NCBI RefSeq assembly: GCF_002269505.1
Contig: NZ_NQKQ01000018.1
Span: 1 to 64,000 of the forward strand
Length of the DNA: 64,000 nucleotides
Direction: 5' to 3'
From: Pseudomonas fragi
Lineage (GTDB): Bacteria; Pseudomonadota; Gammaproteobacteria; Pseudomonadales; Pseudomonadaceae
In this document: in pieces, positions 19,002 through 28,497 of the stretch
How the letters are laid out: every line of letters begins with the position of its first letter
Numbering within the stretch: position 1 is the stretch's first letter
Notes under the pieces: generated by a model
Seen by the model: the letters and a program-made list of their open reading frames with translations, nothing else
Told to the model about the DNA's origin: nothing
Databases searched by the model: none
Program-made: the position numbers and the translations under genes

Positions 19002-19877
19002 ATGGATACGCGCTACCTGAGAAGCCTTGTCGCCGTGGTTGATTGCGGCTCGATCGCCAAGGCCGCACGCCTGGAAAACCTCACATCCGCGGCCGTCAGC
19101 CAGCGTATTGTGGCGCTCGAACGGCAACTGGGCATGGCGCTTCTGGTGCGGGTCGGGCATGAAGCCAAACCCAGCCTGGCCTGTATGGACTTGCTGCCAA
19201 GGGCGCGCGCCATCGTCAATGAAGTGGCGCTGCTGGCAGGTGACGCCGACACCCGTGGCCTGACCGGGCCCTTGCGCATCGGCGCTATTTCCACGGCACT
19301 CACCGGGCTTTTGCCGCAAGCCTTGCGCAGCATGACCCGCTCGACCCCACAGCTAAAGCCGGTGATTGTGCCAGGCACGTCGCGTTCGCTGTATCAGGCA
19401 CTGGAGGCCAATGAGCTGGATGCCGCGCTAGTGGTCGCGCCACCGTTTGCGCTGAGCAAGACCTTCGACGCGGTGCTGCTGCGCAAGGAGCCCTTACTGT
19501 TTATTTCCAATGGACATTCTGCGCAAAGCATCAACGCCCGCCTGCAACACTGCCCGTACATTCAGTATGACCCCGACGCCTGGGGTGGCCGCCATGCCGT
19601 GCAGTACCTGCACGACCACGGCCTGACACCCGCTGCCCTGCTCGATCTGGATGCACTGGAAACCATCGCCCTGCTTGCGGCACAGGGCCTTGGCGTGAGC
19701 CTGGTGCCATGCTGGTCGGGAATTGAACGCTGGACCGGCAGTTGTGTGCTGGAACCGGCAGGTGATGAGCGCTATGTCCGCGAAATTGTGCTGCTCAGCC
19801 ATGCCCGAGGGCCAAGGTTGCGCATGATTGAAGTGTTGCGCCAGGCGCTGCTGGAGGATATCGGCAGCAATCTGTAG
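19002..19877 (+). CDS. LysR-family transcriptional regulator
   Basis: 291 residues from the ATG at 19002. An N-terminal winged helix-turn-helix (MDTRYLRSLVAVVDCGSIAK, then TSAAVSQRIVALERQLG) is followed by a periplasmic-binding-like effector domain (residues 90-290). Being divergent from the VOC/amidase pair with only 108 bases between, it is the likely regulator of that pair from the shared intergenic region. The effector is unknown. Its stop codon TAG is part of the following REP element. Confidence 0.9.
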   Translation: MDTRYLRSLVAVVDCGSIAKAARLENLTSAAVSQRIVALERQLGMALLVRVGHEAKPSLACMDLLPRARAIVNEVALLAGDADTRGLTGPLRIGAISTALTGLLPQALRSMTRSTPQLKPVIVPGTSRSLYQALEANELDAALVVAPPFALSKTFDAVLLRKEPLLFISNGHSAQSINARLQHCPYIQYDPDAWGGRHAVQYLHDHGLTPAALLDLDALETIALLAAQGLGVSLVPCWSGIERWTGSCVLEPAGDERYVREIVLLSHARGPRLRMIEVLRQALLEDIGSNL

Positions 19878-20022
19878 TCGCTGAGGAGCGCAGCGAGGCT
19901 GCGATCGGTTGCGTAGCAGCCGTAAAGTCGGGTTGTGCGGTGTTTCAGGTAAATCGTGGATTCAGCTTTCACGACGGCTTCGCCGACGATCGCAGCCTCG
20001 CTGCAATCCTCAGCGACTACAG
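19872..20022. repeat. REP doublet, same family as 17032-17175
   Basis: Left copy starts CTGTAGTCGCTGAGG (carrying the LysR stop codon), right copy ends CTCAGCGACTACAG at 20022, with a spacer of about 75 bases. The first 37 bases from 19871 are an exact reverse complement of 17140-17176. It lies between the convergent LysR and DUF2802 genes. Confidence 0.87.
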
Positions 20023-20035
20023 AAATACACGCCAC

Positions 20036-20428
20036 TCAACCCTTGTACATCTTGCTCATCAGTTCGGCTTCAGCCTGGGTCAGGCCGCACGCCTGGGTCA
20101 GTTCATCGACGCTGGCGCCCATGCTGACCAGACGCGCCGCCTGGTTGAACGACAGGCTGGTAGGGTCGCGCTGTTCAAGCTGGGTCAGCTTCTCGGGCAG
20201 CGGCGCGACCACGGCACGCAGTTCGTGCAGGGCTTCGCCCATTTGCACATTGCCGTTCTGGTAGGTGTCCAGGCGCCGCGCCAGTTCCCGCAGGCGTCGG
20301 TCACGCTGCTCATCGGCGGCGGCCTGTTGCGCCGCAAGCACGCGCTGGCGGCGCACGTGGCTGACAAACAGCCACAGGGTCACGGCCCACAACAGGCCCA
20401 GGACAATTATCGCCGCCTCAAGGATCAA
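20036..20428 (-). CDS. DUF2802 family protein after cheW
   Basis: 130 residues: one N-terminal membrane helix (residues 2-22), a charged coiled-coil segment (RDRRLRELARRLDTYQNGN), and a C-terminal helix-turn-helix-like part (AARLVSMGASVDELTQACGL) that is the hallmark of the family. No ATG precedes the conserved part. The TTG directly after the cheW TGA is the only sensible start. Function is unknown; it is kept next to cheW in the chemotaxis operon of many pseudomonads, which suggests a link to the array. Confidence 0.8.
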   Translation of the reverse strand: MILEAAIIVLGLLWAVTLWLFVSHVRRQRVLAAQQAAADEQRDRRLRELARRLDTYQNGNVQMGEALHELRAVVAPLPEKLTQLEQRDPTSLSFNQAARLVSMGASVDELTQACGLTQAEAELMSKMYKG

Positions 20429-20908
20429 TCAGATGTTCTCCAGATCCGACCATTCTTCCTCGGTCATCATTTTGTCCAGCTCAACCAGAATCAGCAGTTC
20501 GCCGTTCTTGTTGCACACGCCCTGGATAAACTTGGCCGATTCGTCATTGCCCACGTTAGGCGCCGTTTCGATCTCTGACTGACGCAGATACACCACCTCT
20601 GCCACGCTATCGACCAGAATCCCGACCACTTGCTTGTCGGCTTCGATGATGACGATGCGTGAGTTATCGGTGATCTCGGCGTTGTACAGGCCAAAACGCT
20701 GACGGGTGTCGATGACTGTTACCACGTTGCCGCGCAGGTTGATAATGCCCAACACGTAGGAAGGCGCGCCCGGTACCGGAGCGATTTCGGTGTAACGCAG
20801 CACTTCCTGCACCTGCATCACATTGATGCCGTAGGTCTCGTTGTCCAGCTTGAAGGTAACCCATTGCAGGATCGGATCTTCAGAACCCTGTGCCGCTGAC
20901 TGTTTCAT
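20429..20908 (-). CDS. cheW: Chemotaxis coupling protein CheW
   Basis: 159-residue scaffold linking receptors and CheA. It is a single CheW domain with ILQWVTFKLDNETYGINVMQ, VPGAPSYVLGIINLRGNVVTV and the later VVGILVDSVAEVV. I chose the ATG at 20908 because it gives the standard N-terminus; the upstream extension reads through non-coding sequence. It is downstream of parP (81-base gap) in the che operon. Confidence 0.95.
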   Translation of the reverse strand: MKQSAAQGSEDPILQWVTFKLDNETYGINVMQVQEVLRYTEIAPVPGAPSYVLGIINLRGNVVTVIDTRQRFGLYNAEITDNSRIVIIEADKQVVGILVDSVAEVVYLRQSEIETAPNVGNDESAKFIQGVCNKNGELLILVELDKMMTEEEWSDLENI

Positions 20909-20989
20909 ACCCCAAACCCCTGACTGAAATACTGCTCGATGCTGATAACTGGCGACTCGCCCACACAGGGGAATCGACCACAATTTTTG

Positions 20990-21712
20990 TTATGACTTGC
21001 CCTTGGCGATCAATGCCGCCAGTTGCTCCACGTCCAGCAATGCGCACATGTGTTCGATCACCGTGCCCGCCAGCCATGGCCGCTGCCCGCGCTGGGAACG
21101 CCATTTGATTTCGTTGGGGTGCAGGCGCAACGAACGGCTGACCTGATGCACTGCCAGCCCCCATTCGTAACCCTGTACCGAAATGACATATTGCAGGCCT
21201 TCGCGCAGATCGTCGCGATAGCGTTCAGGCATCACCCAGCGCGCAGTATCGAGCACGTTGAGCTTGCCGCTCTGGCTGGGCAGTATCCCCAGAAACCAGT
21301 CCGGCTGACCAAACAGCGGAGTGAGTTCACGCCCGGCCAGTGAGTAGATCGAACCCAGGCACACCAATGGCACTGCCAAAGTCAGCCCGGCCACATCGAA
21401 CAGCAGGCACTCGAAGGGTTCGGCCGCCCAGGCCGGGCGGCCATCATCGGGCACCGGCAAATGCGCACCGGGGGCACTGGGCCGATGGACTTCGACCAGC
21501 GGATGGGCCAGCGCCTCGGCAGGCACGCCGACCTCAGACAGCTCCACCGGCATCGCCAGCGGCGCTTCAATGGCAGGTGCGACTTCAGCCTGCGGCTCGG
21601 CAGGCACGGGTTCAGCCGCTTCCAGCGCCTGGGTTGCATCAAACAGCAAGTCGTCAAGATACGACTGCAAGGCCACTTGCGAGCGATTGGAAAGTGCTAC
21701 TGGCTGCGTCAT
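20990..21712 (-). CDS. parP: CheW-like array-localisation protein ParP
   Basis: 240 residues. The N-terminal half is an Ala/Pro/Glu-rich linker; the C-terminal half is a CheW-like domain (FECLLFDVAGLTLAVPLVCL, DWFLGILPSQSGKLNVLD, GYEWGLAVHQVS). Its place between parC and cheW identifies it as ParP, which tethers chemotaxis arrays to ParC at the pole through contacts with CheA and receptors. The start is the ATG at 21712 (MTQPVALSNRSQVALQSYLD). Confidence 0.85.
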   Translation of the reverse strand: MTQPVALSNRSQVALQSYLDDLLFDATQALEAAEPVPAEPQAEVAPAIEAPLAMPVELSEVGVPAEALAHPLVEVHRPSAPGAHLPVPDDGRPAWAAEPFECLLFDVAGLTLAVPLVCLGSIYSLAGRELTPLFGQPDWFLGILPSQSGKLNVLDTARWVMPERYRDDLREGLQYVISVQGYEWGLAVHQVSRSLRLHPNEIKWRSQRGQRPWLAGTVIEHMCALLDVEQLAALIAKGKS

Positions 21713-21796
21713 AAAGTGCCCCACTCAACAGCCTCGCGACAGAGACCTGTAGACGTTATCGGCCAGACCCGACCGATACTTGAATACCCGCCCACC

Positions 21797-22585
21797 TCAC
21801 GCCACCTGCGGTGCAAGCTGGCGGGTCAGTACATGTTTGAGCAACGCACGGTAGGCGATCACTCCACGGGACTTGTCATCGAACTGCGAAGGCGTCTGCC
21901 CTGCCCGGCTGGCATCGCGCAAACGGGTATCGACCGGGATAAAACCCTGCCACAGGGTCTCGGGATACACATCACGCAACACCCGCAAGGTACTCATCGA
22001 CGCTTGAGTACGACGGTCGAACAACGTCGGCACGATACAGAACGGCAGCGCCTGGGGGCGCGAGCGGTTGATCATGCGCAGGGTATGCACCATGCGCTCC
22101 AGGCCCTTGAGCGCCAGATGCTCGGTCTGTACCGGGATGATCAGTTGCTGGCTGGCCGCCAATGCGTTGACCATCAGCACACCCAGAATCGGTGGGCTGT
22201 CGATGATCGCGTAGTCATAGTCCTGCCACAGTTGCGCCAGACTGCGGGCAATCACCAGACCCAGACCGCTTTGCCCCGGGGCCTGACGCTCCAGGGTCGC
22301 CAGGGCCGTGGTGGCCGGCAGCAAGGCAATCTTCTCGTGGCTGGTGGGCAGCAGCAACTGCGCTGCCAGGCCTTCAGGCACCTGGCCCTGATGCAGAAAC
22401 AGGTCGTAAACGCTGTGTTCCAGACCATCGGGGTCATAACCGAAGTAGCTGGTCATGGAGCCGTGCGGGTCGAGATCGACAATCACCACACGTTTGCCCG
22501 CCTCTGCCAGCAAACCGGCCAGGGCGATGGATGTGGTGGTCTTGCCGACCCCACCTTTTTGATTGGCTACTGCCCAGACTCTCAT
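21797..22585 (-). CDS. parC: ParA-like ATPase ParC for polar chemotaxis arrays
   Basis: 262-residue MinD/ParA-type ATPase: deviant Walker A KGGVGKTTTSIAL with signature Lys, DLDPHGSMT, and Walker B DYAIIDSPP. With the adjacent parP it positions the chemoreceptor array at the flagellated pole. It is distinct from the chromosomal ParA and from FleN (29804-30631), the other ParA-like protein here. Confidence 0.88.
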   Translation of the reverse strand: MRVWAVANQKGGVGKTTTSIALAGLLAEAGKRVVIVDLDPHGSMTSYFGYDPDGLEHSVYDLFLHQGQVPEGLAAQLLLPTSHEKIALLPATTALATLERQAPGQSGLGLVIARSLAQLWQDYDYAIIDSPPILGVLMVNALAASQQLIIPVQTEHLALKGLERMVHTLRMINRSRPQALPFCIVPTLFDRRTQASMSTLRVLRDVYPETLWQGFIPVDTRLRDASRAGQTPSQFDDKSRGVIAYRALLKHVLTRQLAPQVA

Positions 22586-22623
22586 TCAGTTGTTCCTCCC
22601 GGCTGCATGCGTGCCGGCCGAGA

Positions 22624-23514
22624 TTATAGGGGTGGTGACGGGGAATTGACGGCATTCCCGCGAACCAGTGGCTGTGTCTGTGGCGGTGCAGTTTGTGTGC
22701 CAGCCCGCTTGAGGGCGGCATCCGGTGTTGCGTTGGCGGTGCCCGTGCCGGTCAGGCTGCGGCGCACCTCAAGGTTGCGCGACACCACCAGCACTACCCG
22801 GCGATTCAACGCGCGGCCCTCTGGCGTGGCGTTATTGGCCACCGGCTGGAACTCGCCGTAGCCCACCGAGGCCATGCGTCCGGGGTTGACGCCCTGCATG
22901 GCGAGCATGCGTACGATGCTCGCAGAACGTGCCGATGACAGTTCCCAGTTGGTCGGGTACTGCGCAGTCCGGATCGGCAGGTCGTCAGTAAAACCTTCAA
23001 CATGAATCGGATTTTCAAACGGTTTAAGTACCGCGGCCACTTTGTCGATGATCTCGAAGGCGGCATTGCTGGGCATCGCATCGCCGCTGCCGAACAGCAG
23101 GCTGGAGTTGAGCTCGATCTCGACCCACAACTCATTGCCGCGCACCGTCAATTGTTTGGACGCGATCAGATCGCCAAAGGCATTGGTGATGTCATTGGCA
23201 ATGGTCTTGAGCGGGTCATCGGGCCTCTGGCCCAATCCGGCGTCGGTATGTTCGCTGTCTTTGATCAACGGCTCGGCGGGCAGGGTAGTCAGCGGGCGCT
23301 CTTCACCGATGGGCACCGGCTTGATGCTGCGCTCGGTGTCATTGAAAACCCCGACCAAGGCCTGGGAAATCACCCGGTACTTGCCTTCGTTGATTGAGGA
23401 AATCGAGTACATGACCACGAAAAAGGCAAACAGCAAGGTGATGAAGTCCGCGTAGGACACCAGCCAACGTTCATGATTGACGTGTTCATCCCCGTGGCGA
23501 CGGCGCCGGCTCAT
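22624..23514 (-). CDS. motD: Flagellar stator protein MotD (MotB-like)
   Basis: 296 residues. One N-terminal transmembrane helix (VSYADFITLLFAFFVVMYSI) carries the proton-binding Asp. A plug/linker follows, then an OmpA-like peptidoglycan-binding domain (HVEGFTDDLPIRTAQYPTNW, ARSASIVRMLAMQGV, GRALNRRVVLVV). The C-terminal tail is Pro/Thr-rich. It forms the MotCD stator with the preceding motC, which in pseudomonads supports swarming and high-load rotation. motAB proper is elsewhere in such genomes. Confidence 0.93.
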   Translation of the reverse strand: MSRRRRHGDEHVNHERWLVSYADFITLLFAFFVVMYSISSINEGKYRVISQALVGVFNDTERSIKPVPIGEERPLTTLPAEPLIKDSEHTDAGLGQRPDDPLKTIANDITNAFGDLIASKQLTVRGNELWVEIELNSSLLFGSGDAMPSNAAFEIIDKVAAVLKPFENPIHVEGFTDDLPIRTAQYPTNWELSSARSASIVRMLAMQGVNPGRMASVGYGEFQPVANNATPEGRALNRRVVLVVSRNLEVRRSLTGTGTANATPDAALKRAGTQTAPPQTQPLVRGNAVNSPSPPL

Positions 23515-23516
23515 AG

Positions 23517-24257
23517 TTAACCCGTAAAGCCTTGCAGTTTGAGTTCAATGGAACGCGGGTTCTCGCCCTCGGCAATCGACAGGATGCCTTCGAGCAACAT
23601 CTCGCGGTACAGCGACTGGCGCATGGCAATGGCCTTGAGTTTGCTGGCGATGGGCAGCAACACCAGGTTGGCGCTGGCCACGCCGTAGATGGTCGCGACA
23701 AACGCCACGGCAATGCCACTGCCCAGTTGCCCCGGATCAGCCAGGTTGCCCATGACATGGATCAGGCCCATGACCGCACCGATGATGCCGATGGTCGGCG
23801 CGTAGCCGCCCATGCTTTCAAACACTTTGGCGGCCTCGATATCGCGGCTTTCCTGGGTCATGTAATCGACCTCCAGCACGCTGCGGATCGTTTCCGGCTC
23901 TACGCCGTCGACCAGCAATTGCAGGCCTTTGCGCGAATAGCTGTCGGGCTCGGTATCGGCCACGCCTTCAAGGCCCAGCAAGCCTTCCTTGCGCGCCGTC
24001 AGGCTCCAGTTGACGACGCGGTCGATGCCGCCCGCCATATCGATGCGCGGCGGGAACAAAATCCACACCACGGTGTGCATCGCCCGCTTGAATGCACTCA
24101 TCGGCGACTGCAGCAACGCCGCGCCCACAGTGCCGCCCAGCACGATCAGCGCTGCCGGGCCATTGGCCAGGGCACCAAGATGGCCGCCCTCCAGGTAATT
24201 GCCGCCGATAATCGCGACAAACGCCATGATGATGCCAATCAGGCTGAGCACGTCCAT
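23517..24257 (-). CDS. motC: Flagellar stator protein MotC (MotA-like)
   Basis: 246 residues with four membrane segments. The first two are at the N-terminus ([20 protein letters not shown] and the second near residues 34-50); the last pair includes PTIGIIGAVMGLIHVMGNL and GIAVAFVATIYGVASANLV. The cytoplasmic loop has the charged torque-generating residues (RKEGLLGLEG). Its ATG overlaps the cheB stop (ATGA), so it belongs to the che operon. Confidence 0.94.
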   Translation of the reverse strand: MDVLSLIGIIMAFVAIIGGNYLEGGHLGALANGPAALIVLGGTVGAALLQSPMSAFKRAMHTVVWILFPPRIDMAGGIDRVVNWSLTARKEGLLGLEGVADTEPDSYSRKGLQLLVDGVEPETIRSVLEVDYMTQESRDIEAAKVFESMGGYAPTIGIIGAVMGLIHVMGNLADPGQLGSGIAVAFVATIYGVASANLVLLPIASKLKAIAMRQSLYREMLLEGILSIAEGENPRSIELKLQGFTG

Positions 24258-25402
24258 CAGTGGCAGGCCTCGACCAGATGCTTGCCGATATCATCGAGGC
24301 CATAAACAGCATCCGCCAGGTTGGCTTTGACGATGGCCATGGGCATGCCGTAGATCACGCAACTGGCTTCGTCCTGCGCCCACACCTGGCTGCCGCCCTG
24401 CTTGAGCAGGCGGGCGCCTTCGCGGCCGTCGGCGCCCATGCCGGTCAACACCACCGCCAAAACTTTGTCACCAAAGGACTTGGCAGCAGAGCCGAAGGTG
24501 ATATCCACACACGGCTTGTAGTTCAGACGCTCATCGCCCGGCAGGATGCGTACAGCGCCACGACCATCGATCATCATTTGCTTGCCGCCAGGAGCCAGCA
24601 AGGCCAGTCCGGGGCGCAGGATATCGCCGTCCTCGGCTTCCTTGACGCTGATGCGGCAAAGCTTGTCGAGGCGCTCGGCAAATGCCTTGGTGAATGCCGC
24701 CGGCATATGCTGCACGAGCACGATCGGCGCAGGGAAATTGCCCGGCAACTGAGTCAGTACGCGTTGCAAGGCCACCGGCCCGCCAGTTGAAGTACCGATA
24801 GCCACCAATTTGTAAGCCTTGCGCTTGGGCGCAGCTGCAGCGGGGGTCGGCGCCGGGCCACCACGGCTGGCAATCGGTGTGGTGCGCACAGCCGCAGGGG
24901 CCGGGGCTGGCGCAACAAAACCGCCAAGACCTGGCCGGGGCGCTGCTGGCGGAGCCGGGACCGCCGCTGCCGGTACAGGTGCACTGTAGCTGGACATGCG
25001 CCGGTTGCTGCGCGAGATGCTGTGTACTTTTTCGCACAGCATCTGTTTGACCTTCTCGGGGTTGCGCGAGATGTCTTCAAAGTTTTTCGGCAGGAAATCC
25101 ACCGCCCCGGCATCCAGCGCGTCGAGGGTGACACGGGCGCCTTCGTGGGTCAGCGACGAGAACATCAATACCGGCGTGGGGCAGCGCTGCATGATATGGC
25201 GCACGGCCGTGATGCCATCCATCAACGGCATCTCGTAATCCATGGTGATCACGTCCGGCTTGAGCGCCAGCGCCTGATCAATCGCTTCCTTGCCATTGGT
25301 GGCGGTGCCGATCACTTGAATCGTCGGGTCAGCCGACAGAATTTCCGAGACGCGGCGGCGGAAAAAACCGGAATCATCCACCACCAGGACCTTGACTACC
25401 AT
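24257..25402 (-). CDS. cheB: Chemotaxis methylesterase/response regulator CheB
   Basis: 381 residues. There is an N-terminal receiver domain with phospho-acceptor Asp near residue 55 ([14 protein letters not shown]), an unusually long Ala/Pro-rich linker (about residues 140-195), and a C-terminal methylesterase domain with the catalytic Ser, His and Asp in GTSTGGP, LVQHMP and GMGADGREG. It removes methyl groups from receptors during adaptation. The ATG at 25402 follows the family start; 47 bases separate it from cheA. Confidence 0.96.
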   Translation of the reverse strand: MVVKVLVVDDSGFFRRRVSEILSADPTIQVIGTATNGKEAIDQALALKPDVITMDYEMPLMDGITAVRHIMQRCPTPVLMFSSLTHEGARVTLDALDAGAVDFLPKNFEDISRNPEKVKQMLCEKVHSISRSNRRMSSYSAPVPAAAVPAPPAAPRPGLGGFVAPAPAPAAVRTTPIASRGGPAPTPAAAAPKRKAYKLVAIGTSTGGPVALQRVLTQLPGNFPAPIVLVQHMPAAFTKAFAERLDKLCRISVKEAEDGDILRPGLALLAPGGKQMMIDGRGAVRILPGDERLNYKPCVDITFGSAAKSFGDKVLAVVLTGMGADGREGARLLKQGGSQVWAQDEASCVIYGMPMAIVKANLADAVYGLDDIGKHLVEACH

Positions 25403-25449
25403 AAACACTCCGTTAGGCAGTACGGGGCGCGGGCCCCGACTCACCAGAA

Positions 25450-27624
25450 TCAAATACGCCGTGATGCGTAATGCTTGAGCATGCTCGGAACATCCAGAAT
25501 CAAGGCAATACGGCCATCACCGGTGATGGTAGCCCCCGACATGCCTGGCGTGCCCTGGAGCATCTTGCCCAACGGTTTGATCACCACCTCTTCCTGACCG
25601 ACCAGTTGGTCGACCACAAAACCGATGCGCTGGGTACCGATGGACAGAATCACCACATGCCCTTCGCGCTGCTCTTCATGGGCGGCAGAAGCCACCAGCC
25701 AGCGCTTGAGGTAGAACAATGGCAGCGCCTTGTCGCGCACGATCACCACTTCCTGACCGTCGACCACATTGGTACGCGACAGGTCGAGGTGGAAGATTTC
25801 GTTGACGTTGACCAGCGGGAAAGCAAAGGCCTGATTGCCCAGCATCACCATCAGGGTCGGCATAATGGCCAGGGTCAGCGGCACCTTGATGACGATTTTC
25901 GAACCCCGCCCCAAGGCCGACTCGATGCTCAGCGAGCCATTGAGCTGGGCGATCTTGGTTTTCACCACGTCCATGCCCACGCCACGCCCGGACACATCGC
26001 TGATTTCGGTTTTGGTCGAAAAGCCCGGCGCAAAAATCAGGTTGTAGCAGTCGTTTTCGCTCAGGCGATCGGCCGCATCCTTGTCCATCAGGCCTTTTTT
26101 CACCGCCAGAGAACGCAGGAAGTTGGCGTCCATGCCTTTGCCATCGTCTGAGATCGACAGCAGGATATGGTCGCCCTCCTGCTCGGCCGACAGAATCACC
26201 CGGCCACAGCTCGGCTTGCCGGCAGCGGCGCGCTCTTCAGGGGTTTCGCAGCCGTGGTCGACGGCGTTGCGCACCAAGTGAACCAACGGGTCGGCCAGGG
26301 CCTCGACGAGGTTTTTGTCCAGGTCGGTGTCTTCGCCCACCAGCTCCAGGCTGATTTCTTTTTTCAGCTGGCGCGCCAGGTCACGCACCAGACGCGGGAA
26401 GCGGCCGAAGACTTTCTTGATCGGCTGCATCCGCGTTTTCATCACGGCGGTTTGCAGGTCGGCGGTAACCACGTCGAGGTTGGACAGCGCCTTGGCCATC
26501 TCTTCGTCATGGCTGTTCAGGCCCAGGCGCACCAGACGGTTACGCACCAAGACCAGCTCGCCGACCATGTTCATGATGTCATCCAGCCGCGCGGTATCGA
26601 CGCGCACGGTGGTTTCAGCTTCGCTGGCGACCGGTTTTTCCGCAGGTGCCGCAGCAGCACGGGCCGGTGCCGGACGCGCAGCCGCCGCAGCAGGCTTGGC
26701 CGGGGCTACTGCAGCCACCACTGCTGCCGAGTCGGCGCTGAACTTGCCTTTACCGTGCATCTCGTCGAGCAGGGCTTCGAATTCGTGATCGCTGATCAGG
26801 TCCGGGTCGCCCGCAGGCTCCGCGGCACTGGCCGCAGGCTCGGCAGGTGCCGCGGTCGCGGTATCCAGCGCATCGGTATTAAACGAACCCTTGCCATGCA
26901 GTTGATCAAGCAGGGCTTCGAATTCGTCATCGGTGATTTCATTGCTGACTTCAACAGGCGCGGCAGGCACTTCCTCAGGCACAGCAGCAACAACGGCTGC
27001 ATCTGTCGAGAACTGGCCCTTGCCGTGCAACTGGTCGAGCAGCAATTCGAACTCGGCATCGCTGATTTCGTCGCTTGCCGACAGTTCTGCCGGGGCCGCG
27101 GGTTCAGGCTCGGACGCAGCGGCCTTGACCGCATCGAGAGATTCGAGCAGCTGTTCGAATTCGCTGTCGGTAATGTCGGTCACCGGGGCTTCAAGCACCG
27201 GTTCAGACACTGCTGCAACCACGGCCTGCGCAGCAGCAGGCTCGGCCAGGCGCGCCAGCGCTGCCAGCAACTCGGGGGTCGCGGCGGTGATCGGGCTGCG
27301 CTCGCGCACTTCGCTGAACATGCCGTTGACCGCATCCAGGGCCTCAAGCACCACGTCCATCAGCTCTGCGTCGACGCTACGCTCACCCTTGCGCAGGATG
27401 TCGAAGACGTTCTCGGCAATGTGACAGCACTCCACCAACTCATGGAGCTGCAGGAAGCCGGCGCCCCCTTTTACAGTGTGAAAACCGCGAAAAATGGCAT
27501 TGAGCAGATCCGCATCATCCGGTCGGCTTTCCAGCTCGACCAGTTGTTCGGACAACAACTCCAGAATTTCGCCGGCTTCAACCAGGAAATCCTGAAGGAT
27601 TTCTTCATCGGCGCCGAAGCTCAT
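25450..27624 (-). CDS. cheA: Chemotaxis histidine kinase CheA with peptide repeats
   Basis: 724 residues. The P1 Hpt domain has phospho-His near residue 49 ([13 protein letters not shown]). Next is a long Ala/Pro linker (about 110-335) instead of a recognisable globular P2, containing four copies of an I-[ST]-D-x-E-F-E-x-L-L motif near residues 151, 187, 230 and 277; the last three continue to HGKG. P3 dimerisation ([20 protein letters not shown]), P4 ATPase ([26 protein letters not shown]) and P5 CheW-like domain complete it. It phosphorylates CheY and CheB. The start at 27624 ([10 protein letters not shown]) is standard. Confidence 0.96.
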   Translation of the reverse strand: MSFGADEEILQDFLVEAGEILELLSEQLVELESRPDDADLLNAIFRGFHTVKGGAGFLQLHELVECCHIAENVFDILRKGERSVDAELMDVVLEALDAVNGMFSEVRERSPITAATPELLAALARLAEPAAAQAVVAAVSEPVLEAPVTDITDSEFEQLLESLDAVKAAASEPEPAAPAELSASDEISDAEFELLLDQLHGKGQFSTDAAVVAAVPEEVPAAPVEVSNEITDDEFEALLDQLHGKGSFNTDALDTATAAPAEPAASAAEPAGDPDLISDHEFEALLDEMHGKGKFSADSAAVVAAVAPAKPAAAAARPAPARAAAAPAEKPVASEAETTVRVDTARLDDIMNMVGELVLVRNRLVRLGLNSHDEEMAKALSNLDVVTADLQTAVMKTRMQPIKKVFGRFPRLVRDLARQLKKEISLELVGEDTDLDKNLVEALADPLVHLVRNAVDHGCETPEERAAAGKPSCGRVILSAEQEGDHILLSISDDGKGMDANFLRSLAVKKGLMDKDAADRLSENDCYNLIFAPGFSTKTEISDVSGRGVGMDVVKTKIAQLNGSLSIESALGRGSKIVIKVPLTLAIMPTLMVMLGNQAFAFPLVNVNEIFHLDLSRTNVVDGQEVVIVRDKALPLFYLKRWLVASAAHEEQREGHVVILSIGTQRIGFVVDQLVGQEEVVIKPLGKMLQGTPGMSGATITGDGRIALILDVPSMLKHYASRRI

Positions 27625-27688
27625 GTACGTGCTCCTTGAAATAGGCTCTTCGACGCCGGGCAACAGCGCCCGCACGCCTCTTCAAGTC

Positions 27689-28477
27689 CTAAAAACCCAA
27701 ACTGGACAACAAATCGTCTACATCATCCTGACCGGATACGACGTCATTACGTGTATCGGCATGAATCTGCGGACCTTCACCCTTGGCCTGGTTTTTTTGC
27801 GAATTATTTTCAGCGCGCAATGCATCACGGTCGTGTTCAATGCCGGCAAAGCGATCTACCTGGCTGGCCATCAACACCAGCTTGAGCAGGTTGCTCTCCA
27901 CGTCCGTAACCAATTGCGTCACCCGCTTGATCACCTGACCGGTCAGGTCCTGGAAATCCTGGGCCAGCAAGATGTCAGTCAGATTGGCGGAGACGATGTT
28001 GTTTTGCGTTTCACTGCGCGTCAAAAAACTGTCAATTCGACGCGCCAGCTCGCGAAACTCTTCGGCACCGATTTCGCGACGCATGAAGCGCCCCCAATCC
28101 GCGCTCAGTTCTTTGGCTTCCTGACCCAGCCCGTTGACCAGTGGCGTGCTGTTTTCCACCAGGTCCATGGTCCGGTTGGCTGCCGCTTCCGTGAGTTTCA
28201 CAACATAAGCCAAACGTTCGGTGGCATCCGTGATCTGCGACACTTCTTCGGCTTGCGGCATGCTTGGGTCAATGTGGAAATTGACAATGGCACTGTGCAG
28301 CTCGCGGGTCAGTTTGCCGACTTCGCGATACAACCCGCGGTCGCGGGTCTGGTTAAGCTCGTGAATCAACTGCACGGCATCGCCAAACTGGCCTCGTTCA
28401 AGGCTTTCGACCAATTCGTGAGCATGTTTTTTCAGGGTCGATTCGAAATCGGCCTGTGTGCAATCTTTATGCTCCAT
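27689..28477 (-). CDS. cheZ: CheY-P phosphatase CheZ
   Basis: 262 residues, largely helical. The catalytic Gln-containing segment is in the long helix (NIVSANLTDILLAQDFQDLT: the QDFQD motif). The extreme C-terminus QDDVDDLLSSLGF is the CheY-binding peptide known from enterobacterial CheZ. It dephosphorylates CheY-P. The gene lies between cheY and cheA, 20 bases after cheY. The ATG at 28477 gives MEHKDCTQADFE; the upstream codons have no support. Confidence 0.94.
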   Translation of the reverse strand: MEHKDCTQADFESTLKKHAHELVESLERGQFGDAVQLIHELNQTRDRGLYREVGKLTRELHSAIVNFHIDPSMPQAEEVSQITDATERLAYVVKLTEAAANRTMDLVENSTPLVNGLGQEAKELSADWGRFMRREIGAEEFRELARRIDSFLTRSETQNNIVSANLTDILLAQDFQDLTGQVIKRVTQLVTDVESNLLKLVLMASQVDRFAGIEHDRDALRAENNSQKNQAKGEGPQIHADTRNDVVSGQDDVDDLLSSLGF

Positions 28478-28497
28478 AGTGCCCCCAAGGCAGCCGA

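Noticed and set aside
26167..27639. Plus-strand open frame (about 490 codons) opposite cheA
   Set aside because: Mirror of the repeated Ala-rich linker in cheA; no ribosome site or family pattern.
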